DNA of 64,000 bases from Datura wrightii (GCA_035772735.1 JASDFA010000002.1:5270001-5334000), one strand, 5' to 3'; shown: positions 1 through 11,550, numbered from the stretch's first letter. Made by a program: numbers and translations. The notes: generated by a model from the sequence alone, not told the origin.

Positions 1-48
1 CTAGCAGGCACCAGGTGCCTATCATACCCTCCAAGGTGGGGTGTGACA
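1..48 (+). repeat. End of a beta-type Tekay LTR (T0), plus orientation
   Basis: The first 48 bases match, in reverse complement, the first ~48 bases of the minus-strand LTRs at 21241, 33624 and 40096 (ending GGTGGGGTGTGACA). At base 49 the sequence switches to integrase coding DNA. This is therefore the downstream end of a plus-oriented LTR whose body lies left of the window, inserted into the integrase gene of element T1. The 5 bp GCCTA at 49-53 could be the target-site duplication but its partner is out of view. Confidence 0.8.
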
Positions 49-646
49 GCCTATCGGTTGGTTTAAAGTGGGTGAAGCTACATTGATAGGGCTAGATTAA
101 GTTCATGAGGATATGGAGAAAGTTCAACCTATCAGGGAAATGTTGAAAATAGCTCAGAGTCGTCAAAAGTCCTACACGGATATGAAGAGAAGAGAACTTG
201 AATTAAAAGTTGATGATTAGGTGTTCTTGATGGTGTCTCCCATGAAGGGAGTGATGATGTTCAGAAAGAAAAGGAATCTTAGTCCCCAATATGTTGGCCC
301 GTACATGATTGTGAGACGTGTTGGTAAGGTGGCCTATGAGTTGGAGTTTCCCGTAGAGTTAGCGTCAGTGCATCCAGTTTTCTACGTGTCGCTCTTGAAG
401 AAGTGCATTGGTGACCCGACTTTGGTTGTTCCAGAGGAGGGCATAGGTGTGAAGGATATCCTTAGCTATGAAGAGGTTCTGGTGTAAATTCTTCATCATT
501 AGGTTCAGAAGTTGAGGAACAAAGAAGTAACTTCAATAAAGGTTCTATGGAGAAATCAGTTTGTCAAGGGAGCTACGTGGGAAGCCGAGGCAGATTTGAT
601 GGCTAAATGCACGCATGTTTTCTCTTCCGGCTTAGTTCCAGCATGA
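49..646 (+). pseudogene. Integrase C-terminus plus chromodomain, Ty3/gypsy Tekay-like (T1)
   Basis: From base 50 one frame encodes the end of an integrase: PIGWFKVGEA, the QSRQKSY segment, the SPMKGVM motif and a GPY/F-type module (VGPYMIVRRVGKVAYELEFP, about 295-360). It ends in a chromodomain (KVLWRN, TWEAEADLM) and a stop at 644-646. In-frame stops interrupt it (near 98, 218, 485 and 500). The longest open part is 221-487. Integrase joins the cDNA to host DNA, and the chromodomain of chromoviruses is thought to guide insertion to heterochromatin. The upstream part is cut by T0. Confidence 0.88.
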
Positions 647-889
647 GGTACCAGTTTCCTCCTTATTACTCTGTTTAGCTTCATGTCTAGTTCATGTTTC
701 CCAGTTTCTTTCATGTCAGTGCATGTATGCGTGATTCATGAATTCAATTCAATCATGTATTCCAGTACGGAGTCAGTTACTCCGTCAGTTCACAGCTTTA
801 GATATTTAGTATTTGGGATGGCAGTTTCTTTGCCCAGTTATTCAGTATGTTTATGCATATTCGAGGAAGAATGTTCCTAAGGTGGAGAT
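647..889 (+). other. 3' untranslated region and polypurine tract of T1
   Basis: Non-coding spacer between the chromodomain stop and the 3' LTR. Near its end (about 860-888) it carries TTCGAGGAAGAATGTTC followed by a purine-rich AAGGTGGAGATA. This is the same arrangement of small palindrome then polypurine tract as in the other elements here, with one arm base changed. Confidence 0.6.
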
Positions 890-3134
890 AGTAATACCCG
901 AAAGCCCCTAAGATCAGACCTGAGAGTGAAAGCGGAGAAAATAGGAAATGTTGCACCAGGTTACAAGACGACTCTTCTAGTGATTGATGAAGCCACTTCA
1001 CGAGTCATGATATGGCTCGTTACGCAGGTAAAAGAATTGAGATTGGAAGCTGTTCTGGGGACTTGATGATGAATGAGACAACGAGTCCTCCACTAGCAAT
1101 GACTTGTCTAGTGGCTTACCCCATGAGTTGTGGATAGAGAGTCTTCGTGAGTGCATCCAGGAGCTGTGAAGTCACTTCATGACTCATTAAGTAGGTCATG
1201 ATCAAGGTGGAGGATCTGAAGTTTGAATTTCCAGTAGACTTTATGAGTGAGGGCCACGAGTCATGACCCACCTAACGACTCGTGATGTCCCTCGTGGGGA
1301 CTGGTAGAGTCTATTTTCCTGCAAATTTAGTATGGGTATTTTCGTAATTTATAAGATCCTGAGTCCTAACTACATCATTTATGCTCAGTTATGAGGGTTT
1401 TAAGAGTGCTTATCCTATCCTAAGCCATTCCCTCCTATGCATGCAAGATTAGAGGATTCTATTGAAGATCAAGCTTGAGAATTCTCTAGTTCTTTGCCAA
1501 ATCTCTTGGGCTTTTAAGGAAGGGTGTAGAATCAGATTTCCCAAGTATGTAGGGTCATGAATGAGAGTCTCCCTTCACTCTCATGCCCAAATCCTATCCC
1601 AAGTTTATAAATTCAAATGTATGATTCTATGGGGTTTTAACCCAAAGTATGAATTCTCTATATTTTAAACATGGGTCAATTCCCTTTATGTGTTAAATGA
1701 TATTTTAAGATTCATGGGCATGTTTTATACTTATTTTGGATTACAATTCATGATTTATAGTTTTGAAAGTATTATGCCCAACTATGCAAGCTTCATGACA
1801 TGTTAAGATTATGATCTATATTTTCAAGCATGATGAGATGTTTAGCATGAAAGAATGTTTAGGAATTACATATGTATCAATCAATGAATTTGACTATCAA
1901 GTCTATTTCAAGCATGTTAAAGTATTGGAAAGCCCACATAATCTAAGTATGTTTTCATATTTTAGTTCAAGTTTATGATGTTATCTTACCACATGGTTTT
2001 AGAGTCTAGACTCCCACTTTCAGCGTGTGGTATTTTTTGAGCCAAGGCTCCTCATATTAAAATTTTAAACTGTGTATGTGATTTCATGATCAGCTTCATT
2101 GAAAAATGATTGTTTAGCTATGTTGAAAAATGATGGAGACCATATGCATGTTTTTAGGAGTAGTGTCTAGCACTGAGTAGGCTAGGGGTTCAGGTAAACC
2201 CCGGGCCTCAGAACTACGCACCAACGTAGGTTTATTCAGATTCATTGGTACCTTCCTTGTGAGCTTTCCCTGCCCTCAATAGGCCTTCATCTTTATATTG
2301 ATATCATGGTAGCACCCTTAGCCCTGGAAAGGCTTTGGACGGCTTTGCCCATTTAAGTGTAATAGTTGGGATCACGTAAGATCTATCGTGATTATGTCGG
2401 TTATATGACGAGCCTCCCATTGTTCCTCATAATTTTATTTATGCATGTTCATTAGCTATGGTATTATGTTTCAACAGATTTTACCCAATGTTCAGTTTAT
2501 CAGTTTTACTTATGATCATCAGTTTCAGCTTTGGGTCATATGTTTCAGATATGTTTACTTATGTTTTCAAGATATCAACACGCACGTCCTTACTCTCATA
2601 ATCTTATAATGATATGATTTATGTTATGAAGGTTTTTAGTTTTACTTACTTAGCCTATTATTACTTACCTTGCATACTCAGTACATTCCAAGTACTGACT
2701 GCGTATTCTATGCTGTACCGTTTCATGATACAGGCTCAGACGTTCAGATTCAGCCTCGCCGCTAGCCTATTTTTAGAGTTCAGTCCAGACAGCCTATTGG
2801 TGAGTCCTCATCCTCTGAGGACCTTTAGTTAGTTGTGTTGTTGGTATTTCAGTTTCATACTTCTAGTGAGATAGTTGGAGGGTGTTGTTCCATCAGCTCG
2901 TCAATATGTACAGGCTTTTCAGACATAGTTTGTACTTCCAGCTTCAAATTCTATGTTTTGTGATTTCAGTCGTTTAGATTTTTTATTATTCAGACTTCCG
3001 CTATTTGAGAATTTAGTCTTCCTCTTTGTGTATGTTGATCTTCAGTTTTTATATTCATGCCATGGGTCGACTTGGAGTCATTCATGGTTCTAGGTTCCAT
3101 GTATAGATCCGGGCCTCTGTTCAGGTCATGACAA
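890..3134 (+). repeat. 3' LTR of T1 (alpha-type Tekay LTR, ~2.2 kb)
   Basis: Starts at GTAATACCCGAAAG just after the polypurine tract. It ends with GATCCGGGCCTCTGTTCAGG then TCATGACA, the reverse complement of the start of the T8 LTR at 52740 (TGTCACAACCCGAACGG). The first 450 bases contain repeated ACGACTCGT/CACGAGTCAT motifs (for example 1275-1283). The downstream half has the GGTGAGTCCTCATCCTCTGAGG segment also seen in T3. No partner 5' LTR is in the window. No gene inside. Confidence 0.82.
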
Positions 3135-3769
3135 AATTCATCTGAGAGAGTTAAAGCTACGAAAGTTTAGTTCAAAGCAACATAAGAATCACAAGAAAAT
3201 TCCTTCCACCATAGGGTTCTCATTTGAAAATTCTTTAATTCCGACTCCAATCAAAAATGATGGCTCTTTCTTTCTCCAACTCTAGGATTCTCTCTACTTT
3301 CATCTTTGACTCCGTTTCTACTTTTCTTAGCAAGCATGGATACTGGTGGCATCACAAAGCGTGTTCTCTAATAGAGCGAAAGGAGGTTTGCCAAGGAGCA
3401 ACGTGATGATTAAAAAAGTTAGAGAGGAATCAATGAAGATCTCATGAATTCTAGATCCAGTGACCAGTTATTACAGGCTGAAAGGACAATCCAACGAGAT
3501 TGATGCTGCTGAGCTTCAAAAGATGCTGTTAAAGTACAGATTTAGAAACTCCTAAAAGCCATAAATAAAAATTAAAGTGGTGTCTTCAATCTGCAGTTAC
3601 TCATCGAAGGTCTCTAATTAACAAGAAAAGAGCTATAAAATTTAAGAGACTAGTATCAGGAAAAAAAATAGTGAAATCTACTCTAATTTTAAGCTTAATA
3701 TCATTATTCTATATCTATCTTTTATTAATGTAATGAACAATGTATGAAAGGAAAGGTAAAAAAATCTTC
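3135..3769. other. Unassigned stretch between T1 and a transposon-like pseudogene
   Basis: No recognised gene or repeat. It holds one 49-codon ORF (3257-3406) and A/T-rich sequence towards the right end. It may be an old host or element fragment; nothing decides. Confidence 0.4.
3257..3406 (+). CDS. Short ORF of 49 codons, unknown
   Basis: Opens with two ATG codons. The first ~25 residues are rich in Ser, Thr, Phe and Leu with few acidic residues (MMALSFSNSRILSTF), the composition of an organelle-targeting N-terminus. A Trp/His patch (YWWHHK) follows. It stops at TGA 3404-3406. In another frame just downstream, about 3370-3545, there is a further readable segment, so this could be the frameshifted start of a gene fragment. 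Nothing identifies a family and it may be chance. Confidence 0.15.
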   Translation: MMALSFSNSRILSTFIFDSVSTFLSKHGYWWHHKACSLIERKEVCQGAT

Positions 3770-5045
3770 CTAAAGGGTGGGGGTGCTAGGAAAACTAGCA
3801 ACTGAGGTGTCAGACTCATTATCAATATGAGATTGGGTCCTTTGGTCCATCAAGGACTCCAACTTTGCGGCCTGAATCTCGGTAGCCACCTCAAGAGCCA
3901 AGTTTGGGTCATCCTCCTCCTTAGTCTGCTCCTCCTCCTCCTCATGTAATTTGTCTTTCTTGGGTTACATAGAGGAGTTGGGCCTCTCAATGGTGAAGGT
4001 GATGCTCCAGATGGGGAAGCTCTGGTAACAGAAGCTTTAGGAGGTAAGTCCAATAGACTCGCAAGGGGCTGTGCAACATCTCTAGCTGGAAACTGTACTT
4101 CAATGTCCTATATTATAGGACCTCTCTCCTATAATTCTTTTACTACTGCTTTAGTTTCATCAAGATTTGCTTTTAGAGGAGCATCTCCTTAGAATGCCAG
4201 AGCTCCTCTCTAACTATGTCACCCGAGAATCTAAAGAATCTAGCCTGGCAAGCACTGTATGTTGGATGAATAGTAAGGAATCCTTCAACAGCTGCAGAGC
4301 CTTCTTAATGGATCTAGATACAAAAGTCAGAAGTTTAATAATCAACCTAGCCTACTGCCTCTCCTCTTTCTCCTGTCTGGCCGCCATCTTAGCAAAAATC
4401 TCACGAGTGAGGAGTAATGTACCACCCAAATCCATGGAAGTTGAGGTTGCCCTGCTAGGCTCTACAAGTATGAGGCATGGAGCTATTGTGAAAGAGCTGG
4501 CTCCATGAGGAGTGGGCTCAACCTATGGTGCCTACGAAGTAGCTAGAGTTGGAGGCACCGTACTAATCTGCTCAGCAGCACTAAGAGGAACCTCAGGATG
4601 GACCCCCTCAATATCTGGCTCGCCACCAATTGACATCTGAAAGCTAAGGTGGTGGTAGACTGGGACAAGTGCTTCATCTCTCATTTTAGTTATATCCACA
4701 CCTGCATGGAACAATGTAAATATCTTCCCTCTATAGTAATGACAGTTCTACCCTTTGGCACAAAGTTGTGATGAGACATGGGCAAGGTAGGGAAGTAGTC
4801 GTCTGTAATGCCCTTTCCTTCAGCTCATAGGCTAACAACTGACTAATATGCACTGTAAGCTTCCCAATTAGGAACTACAACCACCGCTCAACCTTGGGTA
4901 AGTGTATTATCTCCTTTTGTTGGACAAATGCAATTTATCATGATTCTCCACCAAAGTTTGGATAGAAATGAATAATCACTCTTGAAGAATAGGGCCGTAG
5001 TAATAGTGGCCCACACTGGCGGGGCCTTGGAAATGAGGGAGGCCA
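3770..5045 (-). pseudogene. Degenerate 'plant transposon protein'-like gene with acidic C-terminus
   Basis: Read on the minus strand. The last ~60 codons (3770 to ~3955) are open and clearly protein-like: a Glu-rich run (EEEEQTKEEDDPNLALEV), then EIQAAKLESLMDQRTQS, stop TAG at 3770-3772. Upstream, broken frames give WWRIMINCICPTKGDNTL, GITDDYFPTLPM and MRDEALVPVYHHL (about 4640-5045). These resemble the putative plant transposon protein family abundant in Solanaceae genomes: a Trp-rich core, a LPTKGDN-like segment and an acidic tail. Function in that family is unknown. Frameshifts and stops make it non-functional. It abuts the T2 LTR at 5046. The family call rests on remembered resemblance. 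Confidence 0.4.
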
Positions 5046-5918
5046 TGTCACAACCCCAAAACACGAACCTCAGATCGTAAGACGAGACATAGAACCACGA
5101 ATAACTCCAACCTAACCCAAGTCACATGCATAACATAATTTAGAGCATAACTAAGAGGACCAATCATAAAGTATAACATAAGACATAAGTGAAAGTCTAT
5201 GATATCATAATACAACAAACTGAATCAAAAAGACGACACAGCCGGATATCTGTACATCATGTTTGAAAGCCTCTACTTATACGACGAGCTGAAGGAACAA
5301 ACCTCCAACTACCTCAACTAATGTTTGAAACTGAAAGTCATAAAAAAGGACATGTATCAAACTAAAGACTTCAAATGATGAGGACACACCAATACTATGC
5401 TAAAGTTGGACAAGATAAAATCTAGCAGCGTGACTAAGAGTGATCACCTAAACCTAAATCATGAGATGATATAGCATAAAAGTATGTGTTCAGTACTTTC
5501 AATGTAATGAGTATGTAGGATATGTAAAACAAGAGAGTAGGGATAATGTTCTAAAATCACGATCGTGTGATAGCCATAAACATAAGTTATTCATCATAAA
5601 TTGAAGCATAATGACTCAAAGTTTTGAAAGTAAAATCATATATCTTTACATGTTTGAAATCTTAAGTAAATGCTCATAAACTCATTGATGGGTCAAATAT
5701 ACTAAAAACATAATATCATAAATCCTGAACATGAACAACATAAAACATGCGGAACAATGGAAAATTCTCATAACTGACACTATCATGAATGAACACATAA
5801 TGCGCAACTATCTTACGCAAGTTGGCATAGCCGTTCTATGTCTTGCTAGGGCAAAGAACAATAAAGGTGTGGTATCACTCGTGAGCTCATTAGGGCGAGG
5901 TAAAGATCTCTAGTGAGG
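5046..5918 (-). repeat. Partial LTR of T2 (minus orientation)
   Basis: Begins on the plus strand with TGTCACAACCCCAAAACACG, the terminal pattern of the other minus-strand Tekay LTRs (compare TGTCACAACCCGAACGG at 52740), so it is the 3' LTR of a minus-strand element. Only ~870 bp remain; the part that should follow is replaced at about 5919-5941 by RT coding sequence. No gene inside. Confidence 0.65.
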
Positions 5919-6563
5919 ACCCCTATCATAATCATAGGGGTCTATCTTTGAAAAGCATTTGACACCATGAAGCTGGTCGAACAGGTCATCAATCTTGGGG
6001 AGGGGATACTTATTCTTGATTGTGACCTTTTTCAATTGGTGATAATCGATGAACAACTTGAGAGAACCATTATTTTTTCGTATGAAGAGAACTGGAGCAC
6101 CCCACAGGGACTTACTGGGTGTGATGAAACCCTTATCCAAGAGATTCTTCAACTGCTTCTTCAATCTCTTTAGCTTAGCTAGAGACATTCTATAAGGAGG
6201 AATGGATATGGGTTGTGTATCAGGGAGAAGATCAATACAAAAGTCAATTTTCCTCTTAGGAGGAACTCTTGGTATATCGTCTAGGAACACTTCTGGATAC
6301 TCACATAACAAGAATGACTGGAGAGTTGGGGTTTTAGACATAGAATCCTTAACCCAAACTAAATGGTATACACAACCCTTGGAGATCATTTTCCTGGCCT
6401 TAAGGTAAGAGAAAAAGCGGCCTACAGGAACTGCTAAATTACCCTTCCATTCTAGGACTAATTCACTAGGAAATTGAAACTCTATTAATTGAGTTCTACA
6501 ATTAGCTGAAGCATAACAGGCATACAACCAATCCATATAGAAAATAACATCAAAATATTTCAT
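5919..6563 (-). pseudogene. Protease-RT linker and N-terminal reverse transcriptase (T2)
   Basis: One frame is open for about 217 codons. It begins with YFDVIFYMDWL (end of the aspartic protease region) and runs through YHLVWVKD, PPKRKIDFCIDLLP, PPYRMSLAKLK, LLDKGFITPS and GAPVLFIRKNNGSLKLFIDY to DDLFDQL and FSKID. This is the fingers region of Ty3/gypsy RT. It ends abruptly after FSKID at about 5941. The palm with the catalytic FIDD box is deleted, so it cannot polymerise DNA. Confidence 0.85.
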
Positions 6564-7245
6564 GTCTAACTATACTAAGTTAGCTGAGGTGACTTTTCGA
6601 AGAACTATGACTGGGCAATATCTGTATATCCGTCGACCTATTACTGACTCACCGACAGGAGTAAAGACTGAGAAGGGTACTGAGAGGATTTCGGGTTTGA
6701 CATTGAAGCTGATAAAAACATAAGGAGTCACAAAGGATAGTGTGGACACCATGGTTCTAGCAATGAATAAACATCAAGATGAAAAACTCGTAACATACCA
6801 GTGACCACGTTCGGTGAGCTCTCCTGCTCCTGACGGGATGTTAAGACATAGAAGCGATTCTGGTTCTGACTGCCACTAGCACTAAATGGTGTGCCCTGCT
6901 AGGATGGGTAAGCTGTTGGAGCTACTGAAGAAGTAGCTGGAGAACAACATCTACCATCACATTGTATAGCTGAAGGACAATTCCTACGTATGTGTTCGGG
7001 CTTCCCACACCCAAAGCAAACATCTGAGCCAGCCAAGCACTATGCTAGATGGTTCTTACCACACTATCAACAAGCTGGGAAAGTGTGCCCCCTTGACATG
7101 CTCCTCTGACCTCTATAGACTAATGCTCTACCTCTTTGATCACCTCTAGGCCTAGATAGAACACTGGGTTATGATGGAGCTAGGGTTGATGATCTCTGCT
7201 AGGACTGCAGATGGTGTCCACCACCAGTTCTCTTTTGAGAATATT
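6564..7245 (-). pseudogene. Protease and gag C-terminal region (T2)
   Basis: Minus strand. 6570-6752 encodes the protease part SFVTPYVFISFNV with the ISVPFSVFTPVGESVIGRRIYR-like continuation typical of Tekay proteases. At about 6960-7080 a decayed CCHC zinc knuckle (retroviral-type RNA-binding finger) precedes it. Stops and frame changes break the gene. At about 7245 the similarity to the T8 gag (around 51690) stops. Confidence 0.65.
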
Positions 7246-7612
7246 ATTGAGTTGGTAATTTTCCAACTCATTAGGCTGTTAAGCATGATCTACTGCTTTG
7301 ATTTCACACAAATTAGGAAGGTTTTATGCCTTTTCTCTTTGATTGTGCAGGTATTGAACTTAGACAAGGAAAATGGAAGAATTGATAAAAAGCACTCTAC
7401 TGAAAGTAAGGAACAAGTGTGCTGCACATTGGCACCTGCAAAATGCTGGTGCAAATGTAGTCAACATTGGGAAGAAGCTGAAGTGGACCTATGAAGTGTA
7501 GATGCAAACACAGCCAACACTGGAACAATGCTACCCTGACTTGTGAAGTAACTGTGGCTCGTGGATGTGCACCTACAATAAACGGGTGCCTCGCAAGTGA
7601 CCAATACACTTA
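7246..7612. other. Unassigned stretch before A1, possibly an older Athila LTR piece
   Basis: No credible gene. A segment at about 7340-7400 (TTGTGCAGG then a GGAAAATGGAAG stretch) resembles the region after the start of the Athila LTRs at 43070 and 62200, so it may be the remnant of an earlier LTR. Two loosely similar ~50-base segments follow at about 7430-7550. Confidence 0.35.
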
Positions 7613-9200
7613 TGATCTTGGGAATATTTTCATGTCCAAGTGCTATTTTATACCCATATATAAGTCTTTTTGTCGATTTTATCAAGCATACTCTCATGCA
7701 TTTTGTATATAAATGCTTACATGAACTAACTAATGTGATTAGCCTATTTTGTAGATGAAAAATGCTAAGGACGATGCTAAATATGATGATGCATGAGCAA
7801 AAAAAAGCATGGAATGAAGGGAAAGGACTGAGCATGAAAATAGCAAGAATTTAAGGTTGCTCAGGCAACCAACATGCCACTCCGACTGGCCTGGGTGATG
7901 GGCAACGTTCCATACCTAGGCAGCTATGCATGAGGATGTGCAAGCCAATGTGCTACTAAAATAGGCCCATTCCATGCCAGGATAGGAAACGTGACAACTC
8001 TGTTCCATGCCAGGAAATTAAGGCGATGAAGGTCGTGCCATGCCCATGCATGTGCGCACGATGAGCAGGCCAAGGCAGTAGTTGTGCGCGTCTAGATTCC
8101 ACGTCGTGCCATGCCCGTGACCAGTGCGATGCCATGCCAAAGAGATGCCATGCCAGCGTCCACAACCAGTGCGCCTACGCGATAAGGCCATGTCATGCTG
8201 GCTAACTAACATGACCAGCAGTGTAACACGAAGGTGGTTTTCACACGGCCAAAAGGCATTAATTATAAAAGGCACACTGGGTTATTTTTTTAGGTGTCAC
8301 TTCATATTTGGAGAAAACACGAAGAGGAGAAGAGGAGAGCAAAGAAAACTCTACCTAAGGTTCTATTTCCTTTCATTTTTGCACTATTGTTTCTACATGA
8401 ATTGTTAGTACGTTATGAATTCTTATATTAGCATGAGTGGCTAAAACCCTTCTTCTGGGGTTGAGTCCACATGACATGAACGTATTAGTTTAAATTCTTA
8501 TTTGGTTCATGTTCTTCATTGTTGTTGGTTCTTGTATTCTTGATTTTATTATTTTAATGCTTGATCGCCATTGAAATGCATGTATTAATCTTAGGCAAAC
8601 TTGAAAGAGAAAACCCTAGGATAGAACTAACATTGTCAGAAGTGAGTTCAAATCTTCAAGGCTTGATTCGCGGTTAGGATAGAAATACACCTAATTCGCC
8701 TCGCTTGGTTATTAAATGGGAAGAAGTGAGACACTTGGATTTGAATTGTCAAATAACCACTCTTAGACATAGTTATGAAGTCAAGTCTAGGTTAAATGAT
8801 TGGAGGTTCAAAATTCCATAACAAAGGCCATTAACCACGTACACCACTCCACTAGAGTCATGAGTAAGAATTAGGCTGTCACTTCCTCGCTTAACGATGA
8901 AGTTATGAGGCTAATTCGAATATATTTTAGGGACTCGAAAGACCATGAACGTGGAATTTATCTTGTGAGACAACAAAGTAGATAAATACTTGAACCAGTG
9001 TGATGTTTAGCTATACACGATCGTTTGCCCTTAGATTTAGTAACAAAATACAAAATATTGAAAACTTGCACTTTTGAATTTTGAGATAAATACTTGAACT
9101 TGATAATTCTCTAATAATATAGTCCCCGTGGGTTCGACAACTGGCTTTCTATGAGTCACTATATTACTTGTACCACCGTGTGTACTAGAGGCAAAGAAAA
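7613..9200 (+). repeat. 5' LTR of A1 (Athila-like, ~1.6 kb)
   Basis: Starts TGATCTTGGGAATATTTTC, matching the 3' LTR at 12110 and the start of the other Athila LTRs (42936, 62062: TGATCTTG, then GCATGCCCAAGTG). It holds a TATA box at 8264-8272 and the phrase TGAGTGGCTAAAACCCTTC at about 8434 shared with the 3' LTR at 12842. The end follows CCCCGTGGGTTCGAC (about 9123) and precedes the decayed primer-binding site at 9203. Confidence 0.78.
8264..8272 (+). promoter_or_regulatory. TATA box in A1 5' LTR
   Basis: TATAAAAGG followed by GCACACTGGG, the same TATA-then-GCACACT layout as in the LTRs of A3 and A4. This is the likely core promoter for the element RNA. Confidence 0.5.
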
Positions 9201-9202
9201 TT

Positions 9203-9222
9203 TGTTGCGTTGTTGACAGGGA
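9203..9222 (+). other. Decayed primer-binding site of A1
   Basis: TGTTGCGTTGTTGACAGGGA aligns with the intact Athila primer site of A4 (TTGGCGCCGTTGCCGGGGA at 55491) with several substitutions, followed by GACTAGCAA as in A4 (GACTGGCAA). The site would pair with the 3' end of a tRNA, Asp in Athila. Confidence 0.55.
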
Positions 9223-9299
9223 CTAGCAACATTTGGTGAATTTTTTATTTTTGTACTATTTTTATATTTTCTTAAGTGTTAACAACTTGGTATTAGTCA

Positions 9300-11009
9300 C
9301 CAAGTTTACAGGTAACAGATTGGTCCTTGCAGCAAGTTGGCTAGGGTTAGAGAGTTGGTTGAGCTATAACCCGAACCTGAGAGAAGGTTGAGATAGTTGA
9401 GAGGGAAGGGTGACATTCTATATCCCATCCAACAGGTCCAACAAGATGAGATTGCACCAGTAGAGATGGAAGAAAGACCCATTCGTGAAGTGGCAATCCG
9501 ACTAGCAACAAATGTTACCTCTAGCATCCACAATTTGGAGCCAGGAGGTAATTTTTGGCTAAAGGATAACATGGTGCAATTGCTGCACTCAAGTGGACAA
9601 TTCACAAGGATGATTCATGAGGATCCACAACAACATTTGCAGAATTTTTTGGAAATCAGTGACTCATTTGTCCCTACTAGAGTATCGATTAATTATGTTC
9701 GGCTCCCATTCTCACTTTTATGGAGAAGCAAAGAGGTGGTTGAAGACAGAACCATCAAATTCCATCACTACATGGGACGACTTGGAAAGGAAGTTCCTCA
9801 CCAGATTCTTTCCATCTAGCAAGACGACAATTGAGAAGTGAGATACTGAGCTTCAAGCAGCAGCCAGATGAAAATTTATACTTGGCTTAGGAAAGAAATA
9901 AATCTCTTCTCAGAGATTTTCCCATCACCAACAGTCCAATGAAGTGCTAGCCCATACTTTAATGGAGAATCTTTACCCCCACACGAAAATCTTGTTAGAC
10001 TCTGCATTAGGTGGGAAAGCACTAGAGAAAACATACGATGAGTTGTACACTCTATTGAAAAAAATTGCACAGGGAAATCCAAAGTGGCACAGTGATGCAT
10101 CAAGGGGAGTAGGCATCAGAGAAGCAAGGTTAAAGGTTAGAGTGTGAATGCATTGGCAGCCTAGCTAGCTTTATTTTAGAATTAGATGATGACTCAGTAC
10201 AACAAGCTGAACTTAGCACAACTGCATGCATAGTTGGATGCAGTTCAACCAGCTCCAAGCTGGTATGAGATTTGGGGAAACAACGGGCATGGTGCAGACT
10301 ATTGTGGAGCCAACCCAGAGTCAGTAAATTTTGTGGGTAATGTGCAGCGAGACAATCAGAACTATGGGATTACCTACAACAGGAACGGGCAGAATCACCC
10401 TAATTTTTCATGGGTTGGAAATCAGGGGCATAGTAAGAACTTTTAGCAGCTACAAAATTAGTACTAGCTGTAGGGTAGGCAGGCTAGTGGCCAATCCAGC
10501 AACATAGAGGAGATGTTGTAGAAAATCATGGCCAACCAAACTCAAATGGCAGTTGACCAAGAAAAATGGCAATTGAGCTAAAGAATCGGCAGCTGACCAC
10601 CTGTAATTTGGAAAAGCAAATGAGGCAGATAGCAGTAGCTCAGAACACTAGACTCCACAGGGATTTACCCAGTGACACAAATCCAAACCCCAGGATAGTC
10701 ATAGCCATCAGTCTAAGGAGTGGTAGAGAGTTAGCAGATACACCAAAAAAGGAGAAGAAAAATAAGGTGCAACCAGAGTTGGTTAGACCAGGTCTATCAG
10801 CTAACAAGAGCAATGAAAAGAAGGCTATAGAAAATAAGGAAAAATCAACAATACAACCAATACAAAGACCACCACCGCCATTCCCACAAAGGCTCCAAAA
10901 AAGCAAGGAGGATGCTTGCTTCCAAAATTTCTTTGACATTTTCAAAGAACATCACATAAATTTGCCTTTAATTGATATTTTGCAGGGAATGCTTTACTAT
11001 GCTAAGTAA
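9300..11009 (+). pseudogene. Athila-type gag (A1), broken
   Basis: Several frames together encode an Athila Gag. 9397-9819 gives PIREVAIRLATNVTSSIHNL and SGQFTRMIHEDPQQHLQNFL, the matrix/capsid region also seen in A4. A frameshift moves the text to the frame of 9617-9841 (FGSHSHFYGEAKRWLK). 9944-10147 continues with VLAHTLMENLYPHTKILLDS. At 10234-10446 the knuckle region reads YEIWGNNGHGADYCG with the first two zinc-binding Cys replaced (Tyr, Trp). 10566-11009 ends with PPPPFPQRLQKSKEDACF. Gag packages element RNA; this copy has stops and frameshifts. Confidence 0.82.
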
Positions 11010-11510
11010 TGGAAAGATGCAGTGGCCAACAAGATGAGGCTGGTAGACTTGCAGAGTGTAGCACTCATTGAGGAGTGCTACTTTAGAGTGACAAGCAAGA
11101 TACCAAAGAAGCTCAAATACCTATGGAGATTCACCCTCCCCATACAAATAGGGGGGAAATGAGCTAATGCGGGCTTTGTGTGATTTAGGGGAGGCTGTGA
11201 ACTTGATGCCCTAATCATTATTTAACATACATGGTTTGGGAAAACCAAGTCCGAAGAAAGTGATGATTCAGCTGGTTGACAATTCCAAGGTGACCCTAGA
11301 AGGGATAATCAAGGATATGTTCACTAAAGTAGGTAAGTTCGTAATAGCTACTGATTTTGTAATCCTCGACTTTGAGGTTGATGATAGGGTACCCCACATT
11401 TTGGGACGTCCGTTCCTAGCCACTGGAGGAGGACTGATAGATGTGATGACTAGCAACCTGAAAATAAGGGTGAATGATGATGAGGATACCTTCAAAGTGA
11501 ACCAATAAAT
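11010..11510 (+). pseudogene. Aspartic protease region of A1
   Basis: 11236-11508 is open and encodes KVMIQLVDNSKVTLEGII, FVILDFEVDDRVPHILGRPF and ATGGGLIDV, the C-terminal part of an Athila protease. The LGRPFLATG flap/psi-loop motif is present. Upstream, about 11170-11235, the active-site segment is readable as DLGEAVNLMP but interrupted by stops. The family cleaves the Gag-Pol polyprotein. The coding region ends here instead of continuing into RT. Confidence 0.75.
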
Positions 11511-11550
11511 CAACTCCCCAACACATTACAAAGATCTTTGTAAGATCAAT

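Larger units (their letters stand above)
5046..7245 (-). mobile_element. T2: deleted Tekay-like Ty3/gypsy element
   Basis: Right to left it contains the gag zinc-knuckle end, protease, the N-terminal half of RT, then directly a partial LTR. RNase H, integrase, the rest of RT and the first part of the LTR are missing, and so are the 5' end of gag, the primer-binding site and the 5' LTR. It is a relic that has lost both ends of its replication machinery. Confidence 0.75.

Noticed and set aside
4167..4508. 113-codon plus-strand ORF.
   Set aside because: Antisense to the minus-strand transposon-like pseudogene, whose tail on the other strand is clearly coding-like.
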